In this document: positions 1 through 9,848 of the stretch, one piece after another
How positions within the stretch are numbered: position 1 is the stretch's first letter
Layout of the letters: each line of letters starts with the position of its first letter
Source of the DNA: Nitrosomonas sp.
Lineage (GTDB): Bacteria > Pseudomonadota > Gammaproteobacteria > Burkholderiales > Nitrosomonadaceae
Length of the DNA: 64,000 nt
NCBI GenBank assembly: GCA_031316255.1
Contig: JALDQW010000001.1
Span: 930,001-994,000 of the forward strand
Direction: 5' to 3'
The notes under the pieces: generated by a model
Told to the model about the DNA's origin: nothing
What the model saw: the letters and a program-made list of their open reading frames with translations, nothing else
Database searches by the model: none
Made by a program: the position numbers and the translations under genes

Positions 1-147
1 TTTAAATCCTTCCGGGCGGTGGAGAATGTCAAATTCATCCAGTACATCGCCATTGGGCAAACCGATTGCTACGCTATGCTGGCGACAACCAACATCAACA
101 CTGACACAAATTTGTGGGGCGTTATTCATAATTATTGGGGTCTCCAT
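1..147 (-). CDS. IS110-family transposase, N-terminal fragment (runs off the window)
   Basis: Forty-nine codons read leftward from an ATG at 147 to the window edge without a stop. After a short leader the peptide reads ICVSVDVGCRQHSVAIGLPNG and then DVLDEFDILHRPEGF. This is the start of an IS110-type DEDD transposase, with the first catalytic Asp in the SVDVG strand. IS110 enzymes are RuvC-like recombinases that excise and insert a circular intermediate. Whether the gene is intact cannot be seen, because the DEDD remainder and the C-terminal serine-containing domain lie outside. The recognition is from motif memory, and the overlapping plus-strand frames are its shadows. Confidence 0.75.
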   Translation of the reverse strand, partial: METPIIMNNAPQICVSVDVGCRQHSVAIGLPNGDVLDEFDILHRPEGFK

Positions 148-332
148 ATCATTAAGACAAAACCTAAAATCATCCGTCGGTCTCGTCTACATACAGAGCC
201 ACAATCAATTGATCGGCACCATCCCGTACGACACTCCGGATGATGCAGGAGGACGGGGACGGCATTTCAAGTCTAGCGAACCAGAATCCCAGCCGCTGAC
301 CCCGTGAGCCACATCCCCGTCCAATGTCTATA
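148..332 (-). other. Non-coding 5' flank of the IS110 element, possible bridge RNA region
   Basis: About 185 bases without a convincing gene lie upstream of the IS110 transposase start. A perfect 9-bp inverted repeat, GGACGGGGA at 251-259 and TCCCCGTCC at 314-322, encloses 54 bases. IS110-group elements are known to carry a long non-coding end, upstream of the transposase, that is transcribed as a structured guide (bridge) RNA. The position fits, but RNA production and loop pairing are inference. Confidence 0.35.
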
Positions 333-347
333 CTAACTGCTTGAGAT
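333..347. repeat. Target-site duplication, left copy
   Basis: The 15-mer CTAACTGCTTGAGAT lies directly before the TGT left end of the IS and is repeated exactly at 1708-1722 after its ACA right end. Confidence 0.9.
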
Positions 348-1707
348 TGTAGAGAACAAATAAACTGTCCGGGTATGTAGCAAATGATTTGTCCGGATTA
401 TCTTAGTCCCAGGAGGGACAAGGATGAAACGGACAGAATGGCTACAGGAGACACGGAAGATGAGATTTGAGGAAGCCTATGGGAATTATAAAAGTGGGAG
501 TATCACGCAAGACGAAGCAGCAAAGCTGCTTGGTGTATGTGATCGCACATTTCGGCGCTACATGAACAAATACGACGAAGGTGGTCTGGATGCGTTATTG
601 GACAAGCGGCTGACCCAGGCATCGCACCGCTGTGCGCCAGTGGATGAAGTGATGCGTTTAACGGAACAGTATCGCAACCGTTATTCTGGCTGGAATGCCA
701 GGCATTTTCATGCATGGTATTGCAAGGACGGTGGCACACGCAGTTATACGTGGGTTAAGAGCCGGTTACAAGAAGCTGGGTTGATCAAACGTACATCAAA
801 GCGTGGCGCGCATCGAAAACGTCGTGAACGCTCACCACTGACCGGAATGATGATTCATCAGGATGGCAGCACCCATGAATGGGTAGCCAATCAGAAATGG
901 GATTTAATCGTCACTATGGACGATGCAACCAGTGAACATTACTCGATGTTTTTTGTTCAGGAAGAAGGCACTGCCAGCAGCTTCAGAGGCGTTCAGGCGG
1001 TGATAGAGAAGCAAGGATTGTTCTGTTCCTTTTATTCAGACCGAGGCAGTCACTACTGGCATACACCAGAGGCTGGTGGCAAAGTAGACAAACATAATCT
1101 TACGCAGTTTGGACAAGCCATGAAGCGGCTCGGAATTGAAATGATCGCGGCCTACTCGCCACAGGCGCGTGGACGCAGTGAGCGCATGTTCCGCACCCAT
1201 CAAGAACGTTTACCCAAGGAACTGGCGCTGGCAGGCATCGCCGACATGGAAACGGCAAACCGTTATCTGCAGGAAGTCTATATGCCTGCTTTTAACGATG
1301 AATTCAAGCAGCCTGCTGCGGTAGATGGATCAGCATTTGTACCCTGGATCGGTGGAGAAATTGAGGATTTCCTGTGCGAGCGTCATGAGCGTGTCGTGGG
1401 TCATGACAATTGCGTCAGCTTCAACAACTTGAAGCTGCAAATTCCTGCCAATCAACATCGGTGTCATTACGTGAAGGCCAAGGTGACAGTACTGCGCTAT
1501 CCCGACGGCAAGTTAGCGATCTTGCATGGGCCGCGGAAAATTGCCCAGTACGATAAAGCAGGCCAGGAAATAAAACATGATGAAAAGCTGTTGCGTAAAT
1601 CCGCCGCCACAGCTTCGCAATGAACATCGAGAGGAGTTCACTGCGTTTAATTGCAAAGCGGACAGTTTATTTGCTATAAAACCGGACAATTCTATTTGTT
1701 GACAACA
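348..1707 (+). mobile_element. Complete IS1202/ISNCY-type insertion sequence (1360 bp)
   Basis: The element starts TGTAGAGAACAAATA and ends as the inverse of TGTTGTCAACAAATA. The two ends share a bipartite inverted repeat: an ACAAATA block, a TGTCCGG block, then TAGCAAAT and a second TGTCCG block. It contains one transposase gene (424-1623). Flanking 15-bp direct repeats are identical, which suggests recent insertion. The IS1202 family is known for unusually long target duplications, and about 15-18 bp is typical of its ISTde1 subgroup, so the duplication length itself supports the family call. Confidence 0.88.
424..1623 (+). CDS. IS1202/ISNCY-family DDE transposase
   Basis: A 399-aa protein. 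Residues 25-60 form a helix-turn-helix (GSITQDEAAKLLGVCDRTFRRY), followed by a basic linker rich in Lys and Arg around 125-137. An RNase H-like integrase core follows, with candidate catalytic residues D166 (TMDD), D206 (FYSDRG) and E253 (GRSERMF). The C-terminal part is a small beta-rich domain. An SD-like GGAGGGA precedes the ATG. The gene fills almost the whole element and its frame is uninterrupted, so it may still be active. The protein closely resembles what is commonly annotated as ISNCY family transposase in proteobacteria. Confidence 0.9.
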   Translation: MKRTEWLQETRKMRFEEAYGNYKSGSITQDEAAKLLGVCDRTFRRYMNKYDEGGLDALLDKRLTQASHRCAPVDEVMRLTEQYRNRYSGWNARHFHAWYCKDGGTRSYTWVKSRLQEAGLIKRTSKRGAHRKRRERSPLTGMMIHQDGSTHEWVANQKWDLIVTMDDATSEHYSMFFVQEEGTASSFRGVQAVIEKQGLFCSFYSDRGSHYWHTPEAGGKVDKHNLTQFGQAMKRLGIEMIAAYSPQARGRSERMFRTHQERLPKELALAGIADMETANRYLQEVYMPAFNDEFKQPAAVDGSAFVPWIGGEIEDFLCERHERVVGHDNCVSFNNLKLQIPANQHRCHYVKAKVTVLRYPDGKLAILHGPRKIAQYDKAGQEIKHDEKLLRKSAATASQ

Positions 1708-1722
1708 CTAACTGCTTGAGAT
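1708..1722. repeat. Target-site duplication, right copy
   Basis: Exact copy of the 15-mer at 333-347, directly after the ACA right end of the insertion sequence. Confidence 0.9.
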
Positions 1723-1875
1723 GTGGCTTGTCATCCTGCAAAATTCAATGGTAGACCCTGGCCTTTTCATTCATTCACCATTGAACAACGATAAAACCGA
1801 CGACCCTGAATAGTTTTTCGTATTTGCTATCTGGTACTACTCATGGAAGTTCGAATGTCATGAAAACCCTAACAA

Positions 1876-2058
1876 TTAGTCGCTATTCAAGAATAAAAGA
1901 ACTGCATATATAATTAATAAAACTATAGCTATTTTGATTTTTGCCTTTGTAGGTACTCCTGAATAATCTTTACCACCCAGCGGATCCAATTTGCTTAACA
2001 CAGCGTACCCAACAGCGAATATTCCAAGTATAGCAACTACTCTTATCACATAATCCAT
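1876..2058 (-). CDS. Small two-helix membrane protein
   Basis: A 60-aa protein with two hydrophobic segments, about residues 4-22 (VIRVVAILGIFAVGYAVL) and 42-57 (IKIAIVLLIIYAVLLFL), joined by a short polar loop with KLDPLGGKDY. I do not recognise the family. Its start codon lies two bases after the stop of the upstream secreted-protein gene, and the last codons of that gene hold an AAAAAGG ribosome site, so the two are very likely co-transcribed and translationally coupled. The pair may form an envelope module, but function is unknown. Confidence 0.65.
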   Translation of the reverse strand: MDYVIRVVAILGIFAVGYAVLSKLDPLGGKDYSGVPTKAKIKIAIVLLIIYAVLLFLNSD

Positions 2059-2060
2059 TA

Positions 2061-2423
2061 TTACCTTTTTATTGTTTGATTTGGTAAAGTTTTTTTTCTA
2101 CAGAAATCTATAGCATTGCTGGCAATTTTGCGCATCCTTGGAGTAGGACTCGATGCACCATTGATTGAAAAATTTTTGATATCATCAGGTTTTGTGTTAC
2201 TAACTACTTGATCGGCGTAACATATACACCATTTTTTTCGCTCTGAATTTGCTAAATTAGGGGTAGACTGGCTAGTTGATGCCATGCATGTATTATAGGT
2301 TCCTTTTTTGACGCGGAACCGTTGTGAACCTTCGAGTTCGGCAATAGCAATTAATGGATATCCAAAAAGCAAAGCGCCTAGAATAACGAAAGTAAATTTA
2401 TTAAATACATGCGAAAATTTCAT
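2061..2423 (-). CDS. Small secreted protein with paired cysteines
   Basis: A 120-aa protein with a signal peptide at about residues 1-28 (positive start, FTFVILGALLFGYPLIAIA, then AELEG). The mature part carries four cysteines, including a CIC pair in KKWCICYADQV, and is otherwise polar. The pattern resembles small periplasmic proteins with Cys-rich helical domains, but I cannot name a family. It is the first gene of a two-gene unit with the small membrane protein that follows. Confidence 0.65.
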   Translation of the reverse strand: MKFSHVFNKFTFVILGALLFGYPLIAIAELEGSQRFRVKKGTYNTCMASTSQSTPNLANSERKKWCICYADQVVSNTKPDDIKNFSINGASSPTPRMRKIASNAIDFCRKKTLPNQTIKR

Positions 2424-2725
2424 CTTGTCTCGATATCCATCCCTAAGTCTAAATTTTTATGTGCTTCAGAACTGGAAGTACACGAATAAGAAATGTAAAT
2501 ACTTCTATACTTTTCCTCCGTTCAAGTAACACGGGGGCTACAAATACATCTATAGGAAAATTAACAGATTTTTGAAATCATAGCTACAGAAAAAAGTTAA
2601 TGATTTTTTTATAACAAAAGCCGCAGTTTTCCGTTACAGGTTATAGAATCCCGCTGCCCTCCGGAACTATGCGTCGTTCTTACCCAGAAATGGGCAATAG
2701 CAAAAATCAGAAACAAAAGAAATGA
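2424..2725. other. Intergenic region, 302 bp
   Basis: AT-rich and without a supported gene. It should hold the promoter of the two-gene minus-strand unit that starts at 2423. No clear repeat or terminator is visible. Confidence 0.5.
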
Positions 2726-2820
2726 TTATTTGTAGATAGTTATTTTTGATATTCTGCCTATCAACCCCCAACCATAAAGTCCGGCGATCAGTATCATCAG
2801 CAGTAAGTCCAAGAAAAGTA

Positions 2821-2896
2821 TGGCTCCCCGACCAGGGCTCGAACCTGGGACCTGCGGATTAACAGTCCGTCGCTCTACCAACTGAGCTATCGGGGA
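2821..2896 (-). tRNA. tRNA-Asn (GTT)
   Basis: On the minus strand the 7-bp acceptor arms TCCCCGA and TCGGGGA pair. The D arm reads AGCTCAGTTGGTAGAGC. The anticodon loop is CTGTTAA with anticodon GTT, and the T arm contains GGTTCGAGCCC. Discriminator G is followed by an encoded CCA (2821-2823). All features are canonical for bacterial tRNA-Asn, 76 nt including CCA. Confidence 0.97.
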
Positions 2897-2912
2897 TTTG
2901 GTGAAGATGTGA

Positions 2913-2941
2913 ATCTTAACGGTTTGAGTCTTTCCGGTCAA
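2913..2941 (-). promoter_or_regulatory. Sigma-70 promoter of tRNA-Asn
   Basis: On the minus strand TTGACC (2941-2936) and TAAGAT (2918-2913) are separated by exactly 17 bases and lie just upstream of the tRNA 5' end at 2896. Spacing and position make this a convincing promoter. Confidence 0.7.
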
Positions 2942-3141
2942 CAGTCTGCGGCTTCCGGGGTAAAAATTTGTTTAGCGGTTGTTTTCAAGAAACAGAAAAC
3001 GCACTGTTGAATTCTTTTTTGCCTATCTTCTCTGCATTGTCAGAAACGATTAATCAATCGTGTGCGGTTACACACAGATTGTGTCTGGATGACCAAGGCA
3101 GGACAATGTAATTTACAGCCATATAGGGATGATGGTACCTT

Positions 3142-3275
3142 AGGGGCTGCTCTCAATGAGTGAGTTATTTCTGTTGTCCCTGAAATGGTGTCAGGCAAGG
3201 CATGAGAAGCGTGGTTTGGTTATTCCAAATAAGCGACGAATAACTCGGCATGGCACCATTCCAGGAACAACCCCT
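3142..3275. repeat. Palindromic repeat element with a second partial copy at 49030-49069
   Basis: The first 40 bases (3142-3181, from AGGGGCTG to TTGTCCCT) recur inverted at 49030-49069 with only two differences. Here the unit extends into a large imperfect hairpin: 3174-3192 (TTGTCCCTGAAATGGTGTC) pairs with 3252-3270 at 16 of 19 positions, and the outer ends AGGGG and CCCCT also match. It looks like a mobile palindrome or the remnant of insertion-sequence ends. Confidence 0.6.
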
Positions 3276-3354
3276 ACGGTCAAATAGGTTATTCCGACGT
3301 CTTTGGATTTAATTGCCGGCAGTTTCCCAGAATCTGTCCGGGCAAGTTTTTATT

Positions 3355-4704
3355 ATGAGTGAAGTCGATTCATTAAACGAATATTTTTCCCAACGCATTG
3401 AGTCGCGTGCGATTCATCAGAAATATGAAGCCGGACATTGTCTCTCAGGCACTGAAAATCATGGATTCTCGCCGGAATCCTTGTATCTGAATCAATATTT
3501 TCATAAGCGGCTGGAACAGGTCAGGACGGATTTTCAGAGTAAATCAACCATATTATGCGTACCGATCCCTGAGAATGGCAGCATTCCCAGACTGCTGAAC
3601 GATGTTTTTAACATCGAGGCGGTTTCCCAGATGGTTGCCAAGGCGCTTGGGACCGGCGAGCAGCCTGCGCCAGATGTCGATGTGCCTATTGAAGTTGAAG
3701 ATCATGATTTTTTTGAAACGGAAATACTGGAAGGCGATGAAGCCGGTGAAGATAACCGTCAGGAAATCCGGGCAACGGGAGTTTTGAAATTTTTTGACCT
3801 GGTTCCGGACTGGCTATCCAATAATCTGGATGCCTCGATTGTACCTTTTGAAGACCGCTGGCTCGCTACACTGGATGTTCATATCAAAAGCACCGGTCAT
3901 ATTATTGTCAGCCCCGTTCCACTGGGTTTGCAGTTGGATCCCTATACAAACAGAAGAATAGTGATCACTTCATTTATGCAAGGTCAGATCAATACGAATG
4001 AGGATGTGCCTTATCCATTGGAGGTCGAGCTGGATTACGATCCAATGCTGGGTTTTCTTGACGATGAAATCGAAATTCCCGGCGCCGGCCAAAAAACAAT
4101 TATGGCAATACATGAAATTTACGATTCTGGCGATACGGTTGATGAACAGATTGCAGCCTTGAAAAATGCGGAGCAGGAACAGGAAAATTTCATGAATGAA
4201 GTGATTTCGGAGGTTATACCCGATAATCAGACCGGAAACGCCGCCGATGAAGAAGACGAAATGGTGGAAGATGACGAACTGATGGAGGTCGAGTTATCTT
4301 TCGCCGGTCACCGCAAGGATGAAATCGAATTAACGCTGGAACAGCAGGTTGTTGTTTATGTCGATCCCAAACATCTGGATTACGCCAAGGCGCAGCTCGC
4401 CGACGATCTTGTTTTTTTGACAGCCGATATGTCGTTTTCCGTCGGCTTGTACAATCCGGGCGCGCCGCCGGAAGGTTATGAAAATTCCGAAAAGAATGAT
4501 TTTCTGCAGTTTTACCTCAGCATCAAGGAAGGCAACGGCGCCAAATTGAAAGATGCCATTGTATTGCATGGCGGGCCGCTTCTGAGGCTGGCCAAGTTGA
4601 AACTGCCCAGCCATCTGCCCAGAAAAAAGCCGGACAATCCCAACACTCGGGAATTGGTCAATAATGACGCCGCTTCACTGGATGTCACGCAAACCGGTTA
4701 CTGA
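3355..4704 (+). CDS. Acidic protein of unknown function
   Basis: A 449-aa soluble, strongly acidic protein. I chose the ATG at 3355 (MSEVDSLNEYF); the frame is open back to a TTG at 3313, which has its own GGA five bases upstream, so 14 more residues are possible. The N-terminal region contains a small internal duplication (SLNEYFSQRIE and YLNQYFHKRLE), which suggests two copies of a short helix. The middle is beta-rich, and an acidic stretch (DEEDEMVEDDELMEVE) at about residues 300-320 separates it from the C-terminal part. No signal peptide, membrane segment or known catalytic motif is seen. It converges on mltA with a two-base gap. Confidence 0.75.
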   Translation: MSEVDSLNEYFSQRIESRAIHQKYEAGHCLSGTENHGFSPESLYLNQYFHKRLEQVRTDFQSKSTILCVPIPENGSIPRLLNDVFNIEAVSQMVAKALGTGEQPAPDVDVPIEVEDHDFFETEILEGDEAGEDNRQEIRATGVLKFFDLVPDWLSNNLDASIVPFEDRWLATLDVHIKSTGHIIVSPVPLGLQLDPYTNRRIVITSFMQGQINTNEDVPYPLEVELDYDPMLGFLDDEIEIPGAGQKTIMAIHEIYDSGDTVDEQIAALKNAEQEQENFMNEVISEVIPDNQTGNAADEEDEMVEDDELMEVELSFAGHRKDEIELTLEQQVVVYVDPKHLDYAKAQLADDLVFLTADMSFSVGLYNPGAPPEGYENSEKNDFLQFYLSIKEGNGAKLKDAIVLHGGPLLRLAKLKLPSHLPRKKPDNPNTRELVNNDAASLDVTQTGY

Positions 4705-4706
4705 GA

Positions 4707-5918
4707 TTATTGCTGAGCAAGCTGTGGTGCAGTGTAGCCATGCGGCATCAGCACCCACATTTTACCCTGTTGCTTCATCTTCCCGGCCTGATTACCGGCT
4801 TCCGGACCATAACCCCAGAAAAAATCCGCGCGTATGCCGCCTTTGATCGCGCCGCCGGTATCTTGCGCCACCATTAAACGATTGAGCGGCTTACTGGAAT
4901 TTGGCCATGTCGTCGCAAGAAAAACCGGCGCACCCTGGGGTATGGAACGCGGATCAATTGCAATACTGCGGCCAGCGGTTAACGGCACGCCCAAGGCGCC
5001 AATCGGGCCGCTCAGGTCACCGGGTAATTCACGGAAAAATACAAACCGCGCATTTTGCTGCAGTAACGCGGGCAGTTTATCGGGGTTTTGCTGACCCCAT
5101 TGTTTAATGCCCTGCATGGAGGCCTTCTCCAAAGGCAATTCTCCTTGCTGCACCAAAATACGTCCGATCGAATTATAGGGATAGCCATTTTGATCCGCAA
5201 AGCCGATTTTGATGGTCTCGCCCGTGTCGAGTTCTATTCTTCCCGAACCCTGGATTTGCAGAAAGAATAATTCAACTTCATCGTCTACCCAGAGCAATTC
5301 ATAACCATTCAGTATAGCTGGGTTGTTCATGATATCTGCACGGCTATAGAATGGCACGACTTTCCGGCCATCGAGGCGTCCGCGCAATCGCAGATCCTTG
5401 AGTTCTGGATAAAGTTCGCCCAGGTCAATAATCAGCAGTTCATCCGGCGCGGCGTATAACGGATAACGATAGCGTTGCGAAGACTGGCGGCTGCCGCGCA
5501 ATAACGGCTCATAATAACCGGTTACTAGCCCTTCTTCGCTGCCGTCAGTGCTGACAATCCGATAAGGTGTGAAATTGTTTTCAAAGAAGTTCCTCAGGCT
5601 GTCATTATCGACAGATCGTAAAAATGATGCTGCAATACAGGTTTCCTGCCATAGCGGCCGGTTCTTCAGCGCATTGCAGCTTTGCAGAAAAGCCTGCCAG
5701 GCGGGTCGTAAATCGTCTTCCCTCCAGCCGGTCAGATCAGACCACTGTACCGGAATATGCGTTGAAAGAAGCGATTTTTCCTGCACTGTTTCTTGCACTG
5801 TTTCTTTGGGTTCCGCCGGCTGTATCGTTTTTTCCGCAGGTTCGGGCGCATTACTCGCACAAGCGGTCAGCAGCACAAGCAACAGCATAATCGGAAAACA
5901 AGATTGGTTTTTCATCAA
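4707..5918 (-). CDS. mltA: Membrane-bound lytic murein transglycosylase A
   Basis: A 403-aa lipoprotein: the signal peptide ends in a lipobox (LLTAC, Cys about residue 20), followed by a Pro/Glu-rich linker. The MltA double-psi barrel domain follows (SDGSEEGLVTGYYEPLL; ELLWVDDEVELFFLQIQGSG), and then the C-terminal 3D domain with the catalytic-Asp motif AQDTGGAIKG and DFFWGYGPEAG. The enzyme cleaves the MurNAc-GlcNAc bond to give 1,6-anhydro-MurNAc ends, acting from the outer membrane on peptidoglycan. Length is slightly above the family's usual 365-400. Confidence 0.95.
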   Translation of the reverse strand: MMKNQSCFPIMLLLVLLTACASNAPEPAEKTIQPAEPKETVQETVQEKSLLSTHIPVQWSDLTGWREDDLRPAWQAFLQSCNALKNRPLWQETCIAASFLRSVDNDSLRNFFENNFTPYRIVSTDGSEEGLVTGYYEPLLRGSRQSSQRYRYPLYAAPDELLIIDLGELYPELKDLRLRGRLDGRKVVPFYSRADIMNNPAILNGYELLWVDDEVELFFLQIQGSGRIELDTGETIKIGFADQNGYPYNSIGRILVQQGELPLEKASMQGIKQWGQQNPDKLPALLQQNARFVFFRELPGDLSGPIGALGVPLTAGRSIAIDPRSIPQGAPVFLATTWPNSSKPLNRLMVAQDTGGAIKGGIRADFFWGYGPEAGNQAGKMKQQGKMWVLMPHGYTAPQLAQQ

Positions 5919-5978
5919 ATATTGGTTAGAGTTACATCTTTAAAAGATTAACTATACAACAAGCGTGGAATTTTTTAT

Positions 5979-6092
5979 ATGGAAAGCTGGTGGTTACTGT
6001 TAGTTGAAGCCGCTCTGGCGTTGGGATTGTTTATTTTTATCATCTGGTGGACGATGTTTGCGGGGAAAAAGAAAAAAGACAAACAGGATTAA
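5979..6092 (+). CDS. 37-aa single-pass membrane peptide
   Basis: The ATG at 5979 opens a 37-codon frame: MESWWLLLVEAALALGLF, then a hydrophobic IFIIWW segment, and a strongly basic tail (GKKKKDKQD). A GTGGA ribosome site lies upstream. The Trp-flanked single helix with a positive cytoplasmic tail is typical of small membrane subunits or regulators such as CcoS/CcoQ-like peptides, but no neighbour identifies a complex. It sits between divergently placed mltA and the convergent NIF3-like gene. Confidence 0.7.
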   Translation: MESWWLLLVEAALALGLFIFIIWWTMFAGKKKKDKQD

Positions 6093-6195
6093 TGCAATGA
6101 AATGCGCATTGGCGCCGGGCAGCAGCCAGGCGGAGAAAACCCGCGTCAAGATTTCGATAGCCGCTTGACGGAAAAAACAGACCGTCGAAAGCCCG

Positions 6196-6942
6196 CTATA
6201 CAGGATTGTCGATATCGATAAACTGATGCTGAATGCTGAACTGCTGCGCCAGATGTTCGCCCAGCGCCTGCACACCGTATCGTTCCGTGGCATGATGCCC
6301 TGCTGCAATAAACGCAACGCCGGATTCGCGCGCCGCATGCACGGTCTGCTCGGAAATTTCGCCGGTAATGTAGGCGTCAACACCCTGTGCGATGGCCGCG
6401 TCAAAATAGCCTTGGGCGGCACCGGTGCACCAGGCAACCTGCAGGATCGATTGTTCAGGATTACCTATGACGAGCGGCTTGCGTGACAGCGCCCGCGAAA
6501 TTTTTTCGCTCAGCGCATTCAGTGTCATCGATTCAGTCAGTTTTCCAAGAACAGCGATATCCTGTTCGCCAAACCGTTCTGTTTCGATAAAATCCAGCCG
6601 TTTGGCCAGCTGGGCGTTATTGCCCAGTTCCATATGAATATCCAGTGGCAAATGGTAGGCAAACAAGTTGATGTTATTTTTTATCAGCGTCGCAATGCGC
6701 CGGCTTTTCATTCCGGTGATGCGGGCATCTTCACCGCGCCAGAAATAACCGTGATGCACAAGCACTGCGTCGGCATTGTTTGCCGCCGCCGCGTCCAGCA
6801 GTTGCAGCGATGCCGTGACGCCGGTAACAATTTTGTGTATGGCTTCCCGCCCTTCCACTTGCAGTCCATTTGGGCAATAATCGCGGAAGCGGGTAATGTC
6901 CAGCAGTTGATTTAGATAATTTTCAAGTTCATTTCGAAACAT
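6196..6942 (-). CDS. NIF3-like dinuclear metal-centre protein (DUF34/YbgI)
   Basis: A 248-aa protein with the family signatures: [13 protein letters not shown] near the N-terminus, [14 protein letters not shown] (metal-binding HH) at about residues 58-71, LPLDIH at about 98-103, and a C-terminal [17 protein letters not shown] (metal-binding HH). These proteins form hexameric rings with a two-metal site. Their role is debated, with GTP cyclohydrolase-like or metabolite-repair functions proposed. The length equals E. coli YbgI (about 247 aa), which lacks the inserted domain of longer homologues. It is transcribed away from the HtrA-like protease. Confidence 0.92.
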   Translation of the reverse strand: MFRNELENYLNQLLDITRFRDYCPNGLQVEGREAIHKIVTGVTASLQLLDAAAANNADAVLVHHGYFWRGEDARITGMKSRRIATLIKNNINLFAYHLPLDIHMELGNNAQLAKRLDFIETERFGEQDIAVLGKLTESMTLNALSEKISRALSRKPLVIGNPEQSILQVAWCTGAAQGYFDAAIAQGVDAYITGEISEQTVHAARESGVAFIAAGHHATERYGVQALGEHLAQQFSIQHQFIDIDNPV

Positions 6943-7019
6943 GGGTTTTTTTCCTGTGTGGTTACACTACAATACATGTCGCACTGTAAATCAGTTATTT
7001 TTTGGAGTTTAAAATATTC

Positions 7020-8159
<1,140 letters not shown>

Positions 8160-8198
8160 GCATAAAAAAACAATTTTGTCGACCACCAATAGAGAATC

Positions 8199-9848
8199 AT
8201 GAAAAATTCATTTGTAACCGGTTTTATCGCTGTTGTCAGTCACTGGTTTAGCGCCAATATCATTTCGCTGGGACGCGAAATGCGGCTGTCGTACATGCCG
8301 CCGCTGATGGTTTATGTAGCTGCGGGCATTTCGGGATTAACCGGCATTGTTGGCACGTTCTACGTCAAGGAAAAGCTTGGATTATCGGCGGAATTCCTGG
8401 CGATGCTTGGATTCTGGATGATGCTGCCGTGGGCACTGAAAATGCCGCTTGGCCATCTGGTTGACCTGATGTGGCGCTGGAAAGGCCTGCTGGTCTATTT
8501 GGGCGCCAGTTTGATCATGCTAAGCCTGTTCATTATGATCGGCCTGCTCGGACATACCGAAACCATGACATCGATGGCTTCCGTCGAAACCTGGTTTGTC
8601 ACTTCAGCATTACTGGCGCCAATCGGTTATGTTTTACAGGATGTCGTGGCCGATGCGATGACAGTGGAAGCCGTGCCGCGTGTTGACGAGAACGGACAAA
8701 AACTGGACCCGGAAAAACGCAAACTCATGCATGTCACCATGCAGACCCTGGGTCGCGTGGCTATCGTTGGCGGCGGCATTCTGGTTTCAGTTGCGAATGT
8801 TTTTCTGCTGCGGGATGCCGCAACGCTACCTGAAGCCGAAAAGGAAGCGGTTTATTTGCTTGTTTATGAATTGGCGCTCATCATCCCGCTGGTTTCCGTG
8901 TTGGGTGTTGTCCTGGCTTCATGGCTTCATCAACGTGAAATAAATCGATTCATCAAACAGGGGCACAGCAGGCAGGAAGCAATCAATTTGTTGTCTGTCC
9001 ACGACGAACCACCTCCGGTTAACTGGTGGATTCTGGGCGGTGGGCTGGTTTTTACGCTCGCCTCATTGACCGTGGGGATCAGCCGCATGCCGGGTGGCGA
9101 AGAAGTGATTTTTCTTATCTCCATGACAATCGTGCTGTTTCTGATGTGGCGCCTCACGGGCGAACTTGAGCCGGAAGCGCGCAATGTACTCGTGGGCACC
9201 GCGATTCTCGTTTTCATCTTTCGCGCCATTCCGGGACCGGGTGCCGGTTCAACCTGGTGGATGATCGATGAACTGGGGTTTGACCAGCAATTCCTTGCGG
9301 TGTTATCGCTTGTTGGCGCATCTTTGACGCTGCTGGGCATGTTTATTTTCCGCCGTTTTATGGCTGAACGGTCTATCGCGTATATTATCGGCTTTCTGAC
9401 CATTGCCGGTACATTCCTGTCGCTGCCGATTATCGGCATGTTCTTTGGCTTCCACGAATGGACTGCTGCAATGACGGGCGGTGTCGTGGACGCGCGTTTT
9501 ATCGCATTAATCGATACCGCGCTGGAATCTCCATTAGGACAAATCGCCATGATCCCAATGCTGGCATGGATAGCCAATTCGGCACCGGACAAGCTCAAGG
9601 CAACATTTTTTGCTGTGATGGCATCGTTTACCAATCTGGCGCTGTCCGCTTCACAACTTGGAACCAAATACCTGAACCAGTTCTACGAAGTCACACGCGA
9701 GGTGCAGGATACCGTTACCGGTGAAATTACAGTACCTGCCGATTACAGTGAACTGGGACAGTTGCTGATTACGGTTACTGTCATAGGTCTGGTTTTACCG
9801 ATTGCATCCATCATTTTCGTGAAACATTCACGTTTTCGCAATGCGTGA
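8199..9848 (+). CDS. BT1-family (folate-biopterin type) MFS transporter
   Basis: A 549-aa polytopic membrane protein with roughly 12 hydrophobic segments. Family-like motifs are FWMMLPWALKMPLGHLVDLM near the second and third helices and GYVLQDVVADAMTVEAVPR in a cytoplasmic loop, equivalent to the conserved VADALV.E segment of BT1 transporters. A polar insertion (residues about 500-525, TREVQDTVTGEITVPADYSE) interrupts the last helices. The substrate is unknown; folates, pterins and amino acids are carried by relatives. The gene starts 39 bases after the protease stop, so it may be co-transcribed with it. Confidence 0.8.
   Translation: MKNSFVTGFIAVVSHWFSANIISLGREMRLSYMPPLMVYVAAGISGLTGIVGTFYVKEKLGLSAEFLAMLGFWMMLPWALKMPLGHLVDLMWRWKGLLVYLGASLIMLSLFIMIGLLGHTETMTSMASVETWFVTSALLAPIGYVLQDVVADAMTVEAVPRVDENGQKLDPEKRKLMHVTMQTLGRVAIVGGGILVSVANVFLLRDAATLPEAEKEAVYLLVYELALIIPLVSVLGVVLASWLHQREINRFIKQGHSRQEAINLLSVHDEPPPVNWWILGGGLVFTLASLTVGISRMPGGEEVIFLISMTIVLFLMWRLTGELEPEARNVLVGTAILVFIFRAIPGPGAGSTWWMIDELGFDQQFLAVLSLVGASLTLLGMFIFRRFMAERSIAYIIGFLTIAGTFLSLPIIGMFFGFHEWTAAMTGGVVDARFIALIDTALESPLGQIAMIPMLAWIANSAPDKLKATFFAVMASFTNLALSASQLGTKYLNQFYEVTREVQDTVTGEITVPADYSELGQLLITVTVIGLVLPIASIIFVKHSRFRNA

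Noticed and set aside
19..307. Two overlapping plus-strand frames at the left edge
   Set aside because: They are antisense to the IS110 transposase start, whose minus-strand sequence is clearly recognisable.
2726..2941. 71-aa minus-strand frame containing SPIAQLVERRTVNPQVPGSS
   Set aside because: This is the well-known translation of a tRNA gene (tRNA-Asn at 2821-2896). The hydrophobic tail downstream of the tRNA (LDLLLMILIAGLYGWGLIGR) might be a micropeptide, but it has no ribosome site of its own.
6000..6437. 145-aa minus-strand frame overlapping the NIF3-like gene
   Set aside because: Shadow frame. The plus-strand 37-aa membrane peptide and the NIF3-like gene explain this DNA better.
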